A stretch of 64,000 bases of DNA, from the NCBI GenBank assembly GCA_963971535.1, contig OZ020592.1, positions 58,626,324-58,690,323 on the forward strand. The letters are read 5' to 3'. The translations under genes were made by a program, and so were the position numbers. The stretch is from Notolepis coatsorum (Eukaryota; Chordata; Actinopteri; Aulopiformes; Paralepididae). Below the pieces are notes generated by a model. That model ran no database searches. It had not been told where the DNA came from and saw only the letters and a list, made by a program, of their open reading frames with translations. Of the stretch, positions 34,870 through 48,900 are shown piece after piece. Numbering within the stretch: the stretch's first letter is position 1; each line of letters begins with the position of its first letter.

Positions 34870-35310
34870 TCGATTCAGTATTTGGAATGGGTGGGGGTTG
34901 GGAGAATAAGCTGCGGATGTTCTCCACTTTTTCCTCAAAGAAGATCACAAAGTCTTCGGCAGAGAGAGATGAGGGGGGAGTTAGGAGGGAGGACATGGTA
35001 GCATGCAGTTTGCGAAGGTTCTTGGCAGAGGCCTCGTTCCTATGGTGAAAGAAAGAAGCTTTGGCAGTAGTAATGGTTTTGGAGAATATTAACAAGGTTG
35101 TGATATGTGGCGATGTCAGCAGTGAGGCGTGACTTTCTATACTTCCTCTCAGCCGCTCTCAGGACCTGTCTTTGTTCTCTCACTGCATCCGTCAGCCATG
35201 GACTGGGTGGTGAACGGCGGGCAGGTTTCTCAACGAGGGGACAGAGCTTGTCGAAGGAGGTTGCGAGGGCTGAGAGGAGGGTGGAGGTTGCCATTTCTGG
35301 GGCAGTTATA
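34870..35310 (-). mobile_element. L2 LINE, linker between endonuclease and RT
   Basis: The minus-strand frame has CPLVEKPARRSPPSPWLTDA and LRAAERKYRKSRLTADIATY, then in another frame SFFHHRNEASAKNLRKLHAT and FFEEKVENIRSLFSQ. This is the standard region between EN and RT of fish L2 elements. The endonuclease was not found further right, so the element is 5'-truncated here. Confidence 0.82.
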
Positions 35311-36839
35311 GGTAGCCATGTTGGAAGAGAGACAACTACACAAACATTCCGTGAACAGGCCTGTAGTGAGAAGATGGAAGACTTCTCACTGCTTGAGATG
35401 GGACCATGCTGGGAGAACTGCCGGGGACCTTCTGGATGAAAGGACCAACATTAGAACTCTATTCATGTAATTTCACCCCCTGGGGGTGATGGTTGTTAAT
35501 AAACCTATTTTTTACTGTAAAGAGCGCGTTACATGGGTCGCCACTTGGGTCCCCGTAAAGAGACATTTTGCAGATTTCTTTACCTTAATTCTATCCTTCT
35601 GTTGTGAGGAGGACATGTGATAATTGGACACAAAACATACTAACGTCAGAGCAGACATCTCACTGTTAGTACCTACTACAGTTGAAAATAGTTTTAGTAA
35701 ATTGCGTCTGCAGTTCACTAGAGGTCCTCTGGGAGACGTCATCTGGCATAGTTTCTCAGGAGAGTGGATGCGGCTTAGCTCTCGAGACACGGAACACATT
35801 GGTAGCTTTATGTCCGATTATCACATGTCCTCATCCGACCTTAACCTTACTGGAGACTTCATGACCCCACCATAACCTCAACTAGAGAGATAGAAATGTA
35901 ATCCAGAATGTCACTGGCAACTCTCCCAGGCCAAACTTGAACACCATTGCTGTATTCATTTATCGTGTACAGGACATGTAAGCAGCATTATGTTCCCAAG
36001 AGAGAGAGTTAATTCAACAAAGTGTGCTATCTGATATATAAACAAACATATATTTCATTGTATGTGTCATACACCCAAACTGGACCATGGAAAACACAAA
36101 TGATGACATAATGGAAAAACACAAATGACAAAATATATATTATAAATACAGTATATTTGGTCATTTTTGTTTTCCGTGATCCAGCTTTGTTGAGCGAGTG
36201 AGTCCGTATATCATAGGATTTGATAAGATAAAGACACGTATCTATATTTTTTTCAACTATTTTATTGTTCAAAAAGCATATTTACATTTTGCAGCTCTAT
36301 TGACAAATAGCATGTAAAATGATATGAGCTGTTTTTTTTAATGACTTGTAGTAAGATGTCTGAATGGTGTGAGTAGTTCACACGACTGCAGTCATATTTT
36401 GTTCTCTACTGGCACCTGGAAAGACAGTTGAAACGAGTTTCTGGCCTCATTACCCTCCTACTAATGTTCAACATCTCTTTTTTTTCTTTGGAAATCAATC
36501 GTATATCAGCTACACACTAAATGCAACAAACTTAAATGTATACATGCACACATGATAGAAAGCAACATACTGTAGATTCACGTGGCCTCCGTTCCCTGAA
36601 TTATATATATAAAAGTTTGTATAGACACTTAATTTGATTGGATAAGCCGATAACAACACGTCAACTACAGCTATATGTTGTTTTCATATCAATTATTACT
36701 AAGACATCATAGCGGCTCTGTGAGGACTGCGTATAAATGTGTAGGCATTCTATGCTTAGATTTGGTCATTTGCTTTGTATTGTAAGGCAGTTTTAGCAGT
36801 GGCCATCGACCTACAACCCTCTTAACCAGCTAAATCTCT
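35311..36839. other. Intergenic sequence with an inverted repeat
   Basis: GAGGACATGTGATAATTGGAC at about 35609 is matched by its near complement GTCCGATTATCACATGTCCTC at about 35811, so 35600-35835 may be a small inverted-repeat element. The rest is A+T-rich without recognisable genes. Confidence 0.45.
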
Positions 36840-37392
36840 TTAACCCTTGTGTGGTGTTCACATTTTTGTTACTCACCCGATATCCCCGGGTCTGGTGGAC
36901 CCACAACATTATTGGGATTTGAAAACAATAAAGCCACAACAATTCATGTTAACACTACTCAACAGATGTTAACTTGATCTCAATTAAGCAATATAGACAG
37001 CATATATGGTCAATAGCCATTTACCTCTGCTAGATCACAATAAAATGTGCTAAAAAGAAAAGATAATCCATTATAATCAAGACATGAATGGAATAAATCA
37101 TGTTTATATTATATTAATGAAACAAGGTGGACAGTGAAGGTACACAGTGAACCTTTTTGTAAAGTTTTTTTTACCATGTTTACTTGTTTCTACCTACAAT
37201 TTGCACACTTTCGGGTCCAGTGGACCCAAACACCACATATGTAATATAAATGTGTAGGGGGTGTTATCTTATGTTATTCACATAAAATTAACCAAGGCCA
37301 ATGAGTCTCAAAAAAAATATGCATTGTATCATTTCTCTTTTAGTAAACATTGAAAACGGGTCCCACAGACCTGAACACCACGCAAGGGTTAA
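36840..37392. mobile_element. piggyBac-like MITE with TTAA duplication
   Basis: TTAA at 36840-36843 and 37389-37392 bracket the inverted ends CCCTTGTGTGGTGTTCA and TGAACACCACGCAAGGG (one mismatch in 17). Internal GGGTCTGGTGGACCCA and GGGTCCAGTGGACCCA motifs are palindromic. It has no transposase. Confidence 0.88.
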
Positions 37393-38355
37393 ACGTTACT
37401 AAAGCTTTTTAAAACCACTTCGTAAAGCTGCGCGAAGGAGTAAAACAGGTGTGTGTCTCGAGCTGCATGTACGAGTGTGTGCGTGTGTTTGTATGTGTAT
37501 AATGTATCAGTGTGTTAACCCTTTCACTACCACACTACCAAAGGGTTAATCCTTTCACTGCGACAATACAGAAGGTTAACCCTTTCACTGCCACACGACA
37601 AAGGGTTAACCCTTTCACAACCACACTACAGAAGGTTAACCCTTTCACTACCACACTACAGACGGTTAACCGTCTGTAGTGTGGTAGTGAAAGGTTAACC
37701 TTCTGTAGTGTGGTAGTGAAAGGGTTAAATATACCAAATGGCTCTCGCTCACTCGTAGCTCTGCTTTGACCACTGAGCGGGCGACTGGGGTGATAAATCA
37801 CAGCCACACCCCCTTTCCCATCCGCAACCCAACACGTCAGTCTCATCTGCAGTAGTGGTCTAGATGTACCAGGGGGCGGCGCCCTTCCCTCCTCTCCTAG
37901 TGGGTCACAACGACACATGGACAGGCTATCCGTGGAGCTACGCTAGAGTGGGTCGCTCACCGCACACACACACACACACGCATGCACGCATATACACGCA
38001 TAATAAGGATATACACTATAGACTATAGACAGCTATACATTTACAGTAGTTGTAGTCTGATACTCACAAATACACACACTCTCACATGTACACTGTGCAT
38101 GTGTGTATTACTATACTTGTGAAGACATGTATTGAGTACATTCATATCCCAAACTGTTACGTCTGATGATCCTATTCCTAACCTTAACCACTCTGCATAA
38201 AAGCAGTGATGCGAGGACTGGTCAAAATGTCCTCACAAGCAAGGTAGGCTGTCAAGAGTCTGTCCTCAGAAGTATAGCTATACAGGTACACACATGCACA
38301 CACATGCATACACACACACATACATACAGTACACTGAACAGTACATGAACACACA
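37393..38355. other. mat1a downstream region with palindromic repeat array
   Basis: Contains the GGTTAACCCTTTCACTACCA-type repeat and palindrome (37513-37730), CA microsatellites near 37964 and 38290-38330, and no recognisable gene. It would hold the mat1a 3' UTR; no convincing poly-A signal on the minus strand was found close to the stop. Confidence 0.5.
37613..37722. repeat. Near-perfect long palindrome without spacer
   Basis: The centre of symmetry lies between 37667 and 37668 (GACGGTT|AACCGTC). Both arms run about 50 bases through CTGTAGTGTGGTAGTGAAAG and AGGTTAACC, differing by one missing G. It is built from tandem units of the same ~29-bp repeat that begins at about 37513. Confidence 0.9.
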
Positions 38356-38458
38356 CTAGTAGTTGAGGTTCTTTGGAACCTCCCAGGTGAATTCCTTCCT
38401 GCCAAAGTGTCCATAGCAGGCTGTCCTCTGATAGATGGGTCTCTTCAGGTCCAGGTCT
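38356..38458 (-). CDS. mat1a: mat1a coding exon 9 (C-terminus and stop)
   Basis: Follows TTTCCAG. Encodes [20 protein letters not shown] and [13 protein letters not shown], ending in TAG at 38356-38358. The Arg codon is split AG|A with exon 8. Confidence 0.95.
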
Positions 38459-41400
38459 CTGGAAAGCAATCCGACAAAGAACAGTTTAATTAAGATCCAC
38501 TGCAGCTTTATTTGATAGAGACGGAAACATGTGTAGATTTTCTAACCTAGATCCAGCCCCCTGAATTAATTCATTCCAATTTTCTTTTTTACAGAAATTG
38601 ACGTTTACTTGAGAGAACATTCTCATGTATTTGTCAGTAGGGTCACGCCAAAAGAATTCAAATTGTAAAGGAAAATCCCCCTCCTGAACATATCGCCCTG
38701 TTATCTGAACGTATAGTGCTCACCTGACAACGACGCCGGGCCTGAGGTCAAAGTTCTTGTTGACGACCTGTAGCAGCTCCTTCTCGGTCTTCTGGGAGGA
38801 GCCGTAGGTGAACAGGGAGATGGAGAGAGGCTGGGCCACTCCGATGGCATAAGCCACCTGATGCACAAACACAGGGATACAACTTAAGAACAGAGACACC
38901 GCTTTGTAGGCCTTTTCACAATGTAAAGGGTTAACTGTGCTGTTAGCCATGGTATGAACTGGGCCATGGTATTCTTGTAATTCGTAAGCTTAGCATTGTA
39001 TTGTATTTTATCTTAATACTTTTTATCATGTCTATTTTATTATCTATTCTATTTTATTCTATTATTATTTGTATTTTTTGCACAATCACGGCGGGCATGG
39101 CCACCTTCATTTCACTATATGTCTTGTGTATGTATGTGACGAATAAACCTCTTGAATCTTGAATCTAATGCCAAATTAGTAGGGTCATCTGTCGCACTTC
39201 CGTGACCGTGGAGAGCGAAGGTCCGTTTCTCAATGGATCTGTCATCTAGGAGGGTTAATAAACAAATTTAGCCGGGGTGTATTTTTTAAAAAGGCGGGGG
39301 ACATTTGTGAGAGACCAAAATCCAAAATGGCTGCCGTGGAAATGAACTTTTTAATGGTTTGACCTACAATGATGCACAATACATGGTTTCAGAGCTTATT
39401 TTGATCAAGGAATACATATTTGGTGTTTATATGATGATTTTACCTATTGTTGACCTTCAAATGCAAGATGGCTGCCAATTTTGAGCTCCAAAATGGATTT
39501 TTTTCTAAATCGTCACAGAGCCTTTATATTAGGCTCTAATGAAAGCTCTGCTCATGATGAGTTGAATAATATACAGTATAAGTACACAGAAGTAATCTCT
39601 GAGGTCAATAAAGTCAATGTTTGTGTGTAAACAACAGTTACTGATTTGCGGTTTTCCATTAAATAGGGTAGGCTACTGAGAATATGGTGTCCAGTTCATA
39701 CCATCACATTTTCATAATGAACCAAAAATTATTTTGTACTATAGCCTAACATAAAATAGTATTCTGTATGCAAAGCTAGCAAGGTTAGCTGCTTGAGCTG
39801 AATTTAACCCTTGTGCGCTACTTATTTATTTATCTTACTTTGGTGTTAACAAAAACTCTGGGTCCGAATGTACCACCTCACTGGACAGCGCACTACCACT
39901 GCTATCAACCTGGGCGTCCATGGCATGACAAGGAGTAAAGATCTGGTAGACACTCTGCACAAGAGTGGTGTCTGCATCAGCTATGCAGATACACTGCTCC
40001 TCTATGACCACTGGGCTCTGATGGATGTGGAGCAGAAGTGTGCAGAACTGACAAAGGTTTGCCAGTACAGATGCCCCCCTGGTAGCAAGAGTGAGCCACC
40101 TGCTCGTCCCAGGGTAGATCCACCAGTGGAGGGGTCAGCTCCGCAGCGTGCTGTCATCCACCACTCAACAAGAGCAAGCCTTACTACCACACAACATACA
40201 ATGAACCTCCAAGCAAGTCAGTGGTGAATGACATCATGGTGAAACATGTGGAGGCCATGCGGCTGAAGAATATTCCATTCTCCTTTCTTGTTGGTGACCT
40301 GCCCACCTACAAGACGATCACTCAGCTCAAGGCGGAGAATCCAGAAATGTTCAAGGACATCATCCCAATCCTCTGAGCTTTCCACCAGCTGATGTCCTAC
40401 ATGCCATCTACAAGAGATTCAAGGGCTCTGGAATGGCAGACACTCTGGTTACAGCAGGTGTAGTAGTGGAGGGGTCGGTAGACCAAGCACTACGAGGAAA
40501 GCACTACAGACGGGGCGTGCAGTGCATCCTGCTCTTGAGAGAGGTTCTTATCCCAAATCAACTGTCAAAGATTCTTGAGCACAAAGAACTATCGGAAGAC
40601 ATCAATGAGAACCTCAACATTCTGCGGAATGCACTGACTGAAACAAAAGAGGCTCTACAGACAGCTTACTGTGATCTTGAGAATGATGGCGACATGAAGG
40701 AGCTGATCAACAGAGTTTATGAGATGCCTGGCACAGACATGGTGGACTTTTGGGTCTCGTTCTTGGAGATGTCTGACCCACTTGTACAATGTCTTGATGC
40801 ATGTCATGCAAGAAATGGCTCTGAGTACCTATCGTCAACCTACAACATGCTGCCAGGACTGATGGCATACGACAACCATGACTATGGGAGGTGGTTGCCA
40901 GACTACTGGGCAATGCTCTCTTGACTGTCAGATGAACAAATGGAGTTCTTCAACGATCACTTTACCCAGTCGATGACAGGGCTACCCTACTCCTGCCAGC
41001 CCCAACTGTTCTCAACAACAAAGAATGCAAACAACGTTGCAAGGGTGAAGTGTGAAGCGGGGCCTCCAGTGCCAGCGTCGTCACAGGAAGCATGTCGAAT
41101 GCCAGCCAGCGAGGATGCAGAAGGATGAGCAAGCAGTTCAGGACCTGCAGGCATGCATGAGGGATTTTGAAGCTGATCCATTTGACATCTCCTCACCTAC
41201 ACTGAGGTCACTACAGTCTGGCCTCGTCGCCTCACCAGAGTTACTGCATGACCTTAAGACTGCAATTCCAGATGGCCAAGCTCAGGTTGAGACTTTTCTG
41301 CAAGAGCGGGTGTTCACCAAGATCAAGCCTCCACAGGAATAAGAGATGGAATTTTGCAAGTGAAAAGAGCTGCGCACCTTCTGGTGCTCATATGCAGGTG

Positions 41401-44400
41401 GCCCATATGGAGAGATCAGGACTAGCGGCCCTGGTCGACCTAGCAGAGGGATCTGGTATGATACAACTTGAATCATCCCTTGAGAGAAGAGTGACAGAGG
41501 AGTGCCTTTCACTCTTCAATGTGGATGGGTCAATGCGCAAGACTGTGAAGAGCAAGTTGTTAGAGCTTTTCACCCTAGAACCAGTTCCTGAGGAACCGCA
41601 GAACTACGTGAGCCTTGTAGACATGGGTCTGATATGGCGCCTTCCACCCCCACACCTGAGGACCGAGAGGCTAGGAAGCGGGATGGTTCTACCTGCATAA
41701 AATCTGCGCAATCATCTTCTCACGCCATGCCAATGCTTACCTCATCATTCTCATCAACGACAAGTATGACCTTCCCTTCAGCATCAAGGATGATGAGCAT
41801 GATGATGAGCAAAACATCCACACGTCCCAAATGTTTTCCTGAAACCCGAAGTGCTGCTGAATTCAGTGGTCAACTCAGGAAACAAGGTCAGATTGCAAAA
41901 ACTTGTGAAAGAACAGCTGAAAACACAAGTTGGTCATGTGCAGGGTGATATCATATACTGTGAGGGAGAAGTGTCAACTAACCTCAGCACTGGCATCGCT
42001 AATGGAGAGTATGTCTTCAAACATCCAGAGGCAGATACAATGCTGCTCTCCGCCTATGCAAAGGTGAGGACCACCAACTACACTGGACCTGTTGTTCTAG
42101 ACTGCGGAGACACAGACGTGTTTGTCCAGATGTTACGTGTGGCCAGGCCAGAGCTTCCAAGTGGCACAAATTGAAGAAGAAGTGTACGATTAGTCTCCCA
42201 CCTGATGAGGACTCCTTGGATCTTCATGTGGAAAGGACAAACTATACATTACATATTGCCAGCTCCATTACAACCTTCAAGAACATCCTTCCCCCATTGG
42301 TCACGGCTGGGAACTAGTGAATGGGAAGTGCCGGCCAGTGCGTCATACCCTTCCCCCCTTGCCCCAGCAGCTCACATCTCATGCCTGCTCAGATGAGAGT
42401 AGTAGCAATGATGATGAATGGAGTCAGTGTGGAGAATCAACCGATTCTGATGAAGAATAGTGATTCTGTCTCCCGTTCTCATCATCCATCAACAACAAGT
42501 TGTTACATTATATCATCTGCTTAGCTTATTTTATATCCGATTCTACTCTGTATTTTGTGTTTTCTACCAGCCTTTTCTCTCCACCCTTATTTCCTTTCTT
42601 TTTTAATATTGTGATGTGAACATTAGTGTGTTTTATTCTAACAATTATATTTTCAGTTTGACATTACATGGTTCAGTTGCTGTGTCAGCCAGAGGGAGAT
42701 GCTGTTGCCTCCAAATGTGCCCTTAATTAGGCTACTAGTTGATCAATTATTATTTTGGAGTGTTATTTTTTTGAAGCACCATAGTTATACAAAAGTTACA
42801 AAACATATATTAAAAAAAAGAAGAAAAAAAAACACCTCCCTTTTGACTGTTCACCTTGTCGTGGTAAGGGAGCTTGAGTACCTCAGTGAACCCTGAGAGC
42901 TATACCTAGCAGGTTTTACCAAACCGGACAGGTCTAGGGTGAGAGGTCAGACAAAGCAGTCAGACAACCTTGTGCAAACAGCATCTGGGGCCAATAACCC
43001 ACCCTGCTGAAGCAAACAGGGGTGATCATGTCTCCAACTTTCACAGATGGATGGAGTATGGTGGAAGATAGCCACCTATCCCCTTTGTCCATAACTCAAC
43101 TCATCATGAGCAGAGCTTTCATTAGAGCTCCCTAAGAAAACCACAGAGAGGCTTCAGCTAATCCAAAACTCTGCAGCCCGACTGCTAACTAGAACCAAAA
43201 GGAGAGATTACATTAGTCCAGTCTTAGCTGCTTTACACTGGCTTCCTGTAACATTTAGAATTGACTTTAAGGTCCTTCTCCTTACATACAAAAGCTCTAA
43301 ATGGACAGGGACCTAGCTACATCGCCTACACTCTAATAAATTACACACCAGCAAGAACACTGCGATCATCAGCTGCTGGACTACTAGAGGCTCCCAGAAA
43401 CAGTCAAAAGAGGATCGGTAATGCAGCCTTTATCAACTATGCCCCAAAACTGTGGAACAAACTACCCCAAAACTCGCTAGACATCTTTAAAAGACAGCTT
43501 AAAACCTCTTAAAATCTCTTTGCTCAGGCATGTCACTGTGGGGTAATGCAGGCAAATATCTGAAGATAGATATCTGCTACCACCTAGTGGCAAGGGGAAA
43601 TATTATTATAGAAACATCAGGGATATCCTGACACAAATTGTACTTACCTGCACTATTCTTACCCTGCCTACTTTTATACACTGCCTATCAAATTCATGTG
43701 TCGGTTATCACACTTTTTACTTCTACTGATGACTATTTTTAAACTGAATAATTTTAAACTATTTTTATTATTTGTATTACTGAATCAAACTGTAAACAGA
43801 GCTATATTCTTACCCTACCTACTTTCATACACGTCCAATGAAATTCATATGTATGTTAGAGTGATGCTCTGTTGTGAGGAGAAGATGACTTTTGACCTAA
43901 ATCTAGCAAAGTTGTTTACCATTCCAGTTAGGTACATCGTGCCAAGGTTGATTCTCCTAACTGGGCCATTTTCATCTGCTTGAACAATCTTATCACACTT
44001 TTCACTGTAACCTTGCTATTTACATTTTTTATTTTTATGCTCGCTTATGCCTCAAGTTTCAAGTTTCAAGTTTCTTTAATAGTTGTCATACAGAAGTACA
44101 GAATACTTTCATACAAAATGCTTCTTACTGTTACGCTCCAGAGACTGTGCTAGACAAGATAGTATCAAATAACATAGTATAGCATGTAATTTAGACGAAG
44201 AAAATGAGGTCACAGTGTTCGGTATAGACATATGTACAATGTTCTGAGTTACCATATAATATACAATACTATGCAGTGTACTAATGTACAGTACTATCTA
44301 GTGCAAAGCAGAAATGGGATGAGGTACAATTTAGGTACAATTTACAGTAAGGTGTACGAGTTGTAGTGCAATCCTTCATCAATAAATATAAAGTGTGGGG

Positions 44401-45930
44401 AGTGGGTGCTACAGTGTGTTTGTTTAAAGTGGGTGTGTGCTATAAAGTGTGTGGAGTGGGTGCTACAGTGTGTTTGTTTAAAGTGAGTGTGGGCGTGTGG
44501 ATGTGTGTGCTATGTGCGTTTGGTGGTTGTTGTTGTGTAGTGTTCATTCATTGTTCGTTTAGCAGCCTGATGGCCTGGGGATAGAAGCTTCTTCTGAGTC
44601 TTTCTGTGCTCGCCTTGAGACTCCGGTATCGCTTGCCTGACCGCAGCAGTTCAAAGAGGCAGTTGTTCGGGTGACTGGAGTCTTTAATGATTCTCTTAGC
44701 CTTGCCCTTGCAACGCTTGTTGTAAATGTTCTGGAGGGTGGGGAGCCCCCCTCCAATTGTGCGTTCGGCTGAACGTGTCACTCTTTGTAGTCTGCCTGTA
44801 TTTTTTACTGTTGTATGTCCGTTCTATTTTATAATTGTTTGACTATTTTTAAACTTAATCATTTTAAACTATTTTATTATTTGTATTTCTGAATAGAGAG
44901 CCTATTAGGATGTTAGATCCTAATGTGAAACACTGTGATTTACCATACCTTGCTATGCTCGCTCATGCCTGTATTTTTTACTGTTGTGAAGCACTTTGAA
45001 CTGCAACCTCTGTATGAAAAGTGCTATACAAATAAAGTTATTATTATTATTATTAATATGAAGGCTCTGTGACGATTTTGAAAAAAAATCATTTTGGAGC
45101 TCAAAATTGGCAGCCATCTTGCATTTAAAGGTCAACAATAGGTCAAATCATTATATAAACACCAAATATGTATTCCTTGATCAAAATAAGCTCTGAAACC
45201 ATGTATTGTGCATCATTATAGGTCAAACCATTAAAAAGTTAATTTCCACGGCAGCCATTTTGGATTTTGGTCTCTCACGAATTTCCCCCGCCTTTTAAAA
45301 AAATACACCCCGGCTAAATTTGTTTATTAACCCTCCTAGATGACAAATCCATTGAGAAACAGACCTTCGCTCTCCACGGTCACGGAAGTGCCACAGATGA
45401 CCCTACTAAATAGGGATGACTCCTGATTTTGGCCCATCTCCAGAGCAGGATTAGCCCTGGTGTTCACCCCTTTCCCAAAATATAATTTGCGCAAAGGGCC
45501 GGATGTTGTTCGTTCAGCCCACGCACACCACTGAGAGATAGTACCTATCATTTAGCATAGGTAGCCTCATATAGTATGGCGAACGCAAATGAGAAACACA
45601 CACACACATACACACGCACCCTCTCTCTCTCAGTGCGTGAGGAGGAATTGGTGTAGATTGAGCAGGGGCTGTCTCTCAGAGATCAAATTAATGAAAGTTT
45701 ACGGCATATAGAATGGACATTCATACACAGTAACGTGCCCCAGAACAAGGTGTGATAAACATGGAACGATATATTTTATGCGTTAGCATAAAGAAGGTAG
45801 GCCAGCTGTAGTTTATATAGCTTGCATACAACTTTGTCTCGAAGTTCCACAAATGAATCAAAATCCGAAGTATTTCCAACCGGGGCTTGAGATTGCTCAG
45901 AGTGCTGAGGTCTGCCATCACGCCATGCGG

Positions 45931-45977
<47 letters not shown>

Positions 45978-48900
45978 ACTACTGGCAGGTTCTTTAGCTC
46001 ATTGAAAGTGACGTTGGGAGTCTCGTATCCGTCATACCCACGCCCACCAGGGGCTGTTTTTTTTCACAATCTCATTCATTTTCACAAGTCGATTATTAAT
46101 TTTAATATAGAATATTCGTTGACAGCCCTACTTAACAGTAACTGCACAGTGCACACTACATCACCCCCAAGTGGAACATGGGAAAGCCACGTTCTGCACG
46201 GTTTCCCCCACTGTACTGAAAATGTACCATACCGAACCATGACTTCAAAACCGAGGTACGTACGTTTTTGGGTACCGTTACAGCCCTAATATATATGGCC
46301 TCAGTTTTTGGCACCCCCCTCTGGGTGGCACTCTCTAGGCAACCGCCTATAGGAAGCTCCGCCCCTCCATAGACTTGTATTAATCCTCTTCATTAATCCT
46401 AATAGATTCTTTTTTTTTATCCACTTTTTCTCCTCTTTTTCTATTTTTCTCCCATCCCAATTCCACTGTGCCAATTCTTCCCTCCCCTGTCTTGAACGTT
46501 GCTCGCATATGCCCCCCACTGGCCGGTTGTAGGGAGGATAGAAGCCTTGCATCACGTGTCCCCTCCGATACACGAGGAGGCAGCCTGTTACATCTTTTCA
46601 CCTGCCAGCGCGGACTCTCATTGGCGAGGTGTAACGTGTGGGAGGCTCACACTACCCCCGCCATTTCCTGTCTCTGCTGTGCAGGCGTCCCCAACCGACC
46701 TGTAGGAGTCGCTGTCCACAACGTCCAGATTACCACCCATCGACTTCCACCCGCTAACTCTGCCAATTGAGTTAGTATGACGGCTGGCCCAAGCCAGAGG
46801 CAACGCCGACAGCCGGAGTCGAACCCGGTGTCTCTTGCGTGGGTGACGAGCGCAATGTCTGCTGCGCCACCCAGCCGCCTTCTAATCCTAATAGATTCAT
46901 GTCAAAAAGCAAATCATGAATAGAGAAGGAAAACAGCTTCTAGTATAATTGATAGATTCCTGGTGGATTTGGTGTAGAGCAGGGTCAGGACCCACAATGG
47001 CTCGCAGGCTTGTCTGTGGCGGGTCACCCACCTCATTCGAGTACCAGTATGTTTTAACGCGACTGGGCCCCAGCGTGCCAGTTCGTATCCTCAATGCTGG
47101 ATCAGGTTTGTGGTATGGTGATGTAGAGACAACTCACCTGGACCAGGACCCTCCTGCAGAGATTGGCTTTGACCAGGGACTTGGCCACCCAGCGGGCAGC
47201 GTAGGCAGCCGAGCGGTCCACCTTGGTGTAGTCTTTCCCGGAGAAAGCCCCACCACCGTGGGCACCCCAACCTCCGTATGTGTCTACAATGATCTTCCTG
47301 CCTGTTACACCAGCATCACCCTGTCGGAAGAACAACATAAAGAAAAGATTCAGACTTTCATACAGGAATTGTTGTTGTTTGTTAAATGTCAGATGAAGAG
47401 GTTTGCAGGAAGACACGCACCAAAACCGCGCTAGACCCACAGCTCTACCTGTGCTACCAGCACATGCGTCGGACAAAGCGTCCCTGTCAGATCGTCCCTT
47501 GAGTGAGTGAGTAGGTGGATCGTGAGTGTGAGTCATCCCAATTTGCGTGGGAAAAAGGCTTTGAGTATTAAGCAATAGCTGGCTTCTTAGAGCAGATATT
47601 TTAATTAGATTAAATACGTCTATGGCAAATGTGTCAGCACGTTTGTTGGAATTCTCATTTAGCACAAAGAACTGACTCACTCAACTCCAAAAAGTTTGAT
47701 TCATACTGGGAGCTAACTCAGCAGACATTTTTTCAAATATGTTATGTTTAAGTGGTGGATTTGACCTTTTTTTATTTAATTCTCATTTTCCATTTCCATA
47801 GAAAAAAACTATAAATGTTTTGAACTCTACCTGGGGTCCACCGATCACAAAGAACAAGGATAAATATTTTGAACTCTACCGATCACAAAGAACTAGGATA
47901 AATATTTTGAACTCTACCTGGGGTCCACCGATCACAAAGAACAAGGATAAATATTTTGAACTCTACCTGGGGTCCACCGATCACAAAGAACTAGGATAAA
48001 TATTTTGAACTCTACCTGGGGTCCACCGATCACAAAGCGCCCACTGGGCTGCAGGTGGTAGATGGTGTTCTTGTCCAGGTACTTGGAAGGAACCACCTCC
48101 TTGATCACCTTCTCCAACAGGATCTCCTTCTGCTCTTCTAGGCTCACTAGGTCATCGTGCTGCACGGAGACCACGACCGTGTGCACCCTCCTGGGGATCA
48201 CCGCGCCGTTCTCCTGGGTGTAGTTGACCGTCACCTGGATGGAGAAGGGGGTAGAGAGAGAGAGAGAGAGAAAGAGAAAAAAGGAAAGATAGACAGATAA
48301 AGAGAAGAAGACATATATACCTTTACCTTATATAGACAGAAGAATCTGAATCAGAACTTGTGAAATACATACATCACTCTACTCGCAAAGTACATTCACA
48401 CAAACAATGACAAAGCCACAACATGGATAAAAGCTGTGTGTGTGCATGAGTGTATGCGTGTGTTTGTGTGTGTGTCTGACACGTTTAGTTATTATATACT
48501 AACTCAATTACATTCAGCGTATTGTATCACATAGTTGAGTCAGAGCCAGAACAGGTGTATTCTTGATCATACCTGGGTCTTGGAGTCAGGACGGAGCCAG
48601 GGGACAACTCCGTTCCGCCTCAGTTCAGCCATCTTGGCGTTGAGTTTGTGGGCGAGGACGATGGTGAGTGGCATGCACTCTTCTGTTTCATCAGTGGCAT
48701 AGCCGAACATCAGACCCTGTTAAGTTAAGTTAAATTATACTTTATTCATATCTTCCGTTTCATCAGTGGCATAGCCGAACATCAGACCCTGTTAAGTTAA
48801 GTTAAGTTATACTTTATTAATATCTTCTGTTTCATCAGTGGCATAGCCGAACATTAGACCCTGTTAAGTTAAATTAAGTTATACTTTATTAATATCTTCT

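Larger units (their letters stand above)
39177..45408 (+). mobile_element. 6.2-kb element with ~350-bp inverted repeats
   Basis: The left arm (39177-39565) starts TAGTAGGGTCATCTGT and contains ATCCAAAATGGCTGCCGTGG. The right arm is the inverse, split into 43090-43125 and 45055-45408 by a LINE insertion. AAT or TA may be the target duplication; it cannot be fixed. The interior has a broken plus-strand coding region (39868-42175). The ends share (TA)GTAGGG and the CAAAATGGC theme with the transposon at 1566-5142, but the proteins are different. Confidence 0.85.
38858..47137 (-). other. mat1a intron 7 (8.3 kb), filled with transposons
   Basis: Contains a long-TIR element (39177-45408) with a LINE in its right arm, a GTT microsatellite, hAT-like remnants and a SINE. 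The stretch 38858-39176 ends in a LINE-type tail (GACGAATAAACCTCTTGAAT at 39138) and 46877-47137 is unique-looking. Confidence 0.85.

Noticed and set aside
40433..40924. Independent host gene on the plus strand in mat1a intron 7
   Set aside because: The frame is flanked by the long TIRs and by further broken pieces of the same protein; it belongs to the transposable element.
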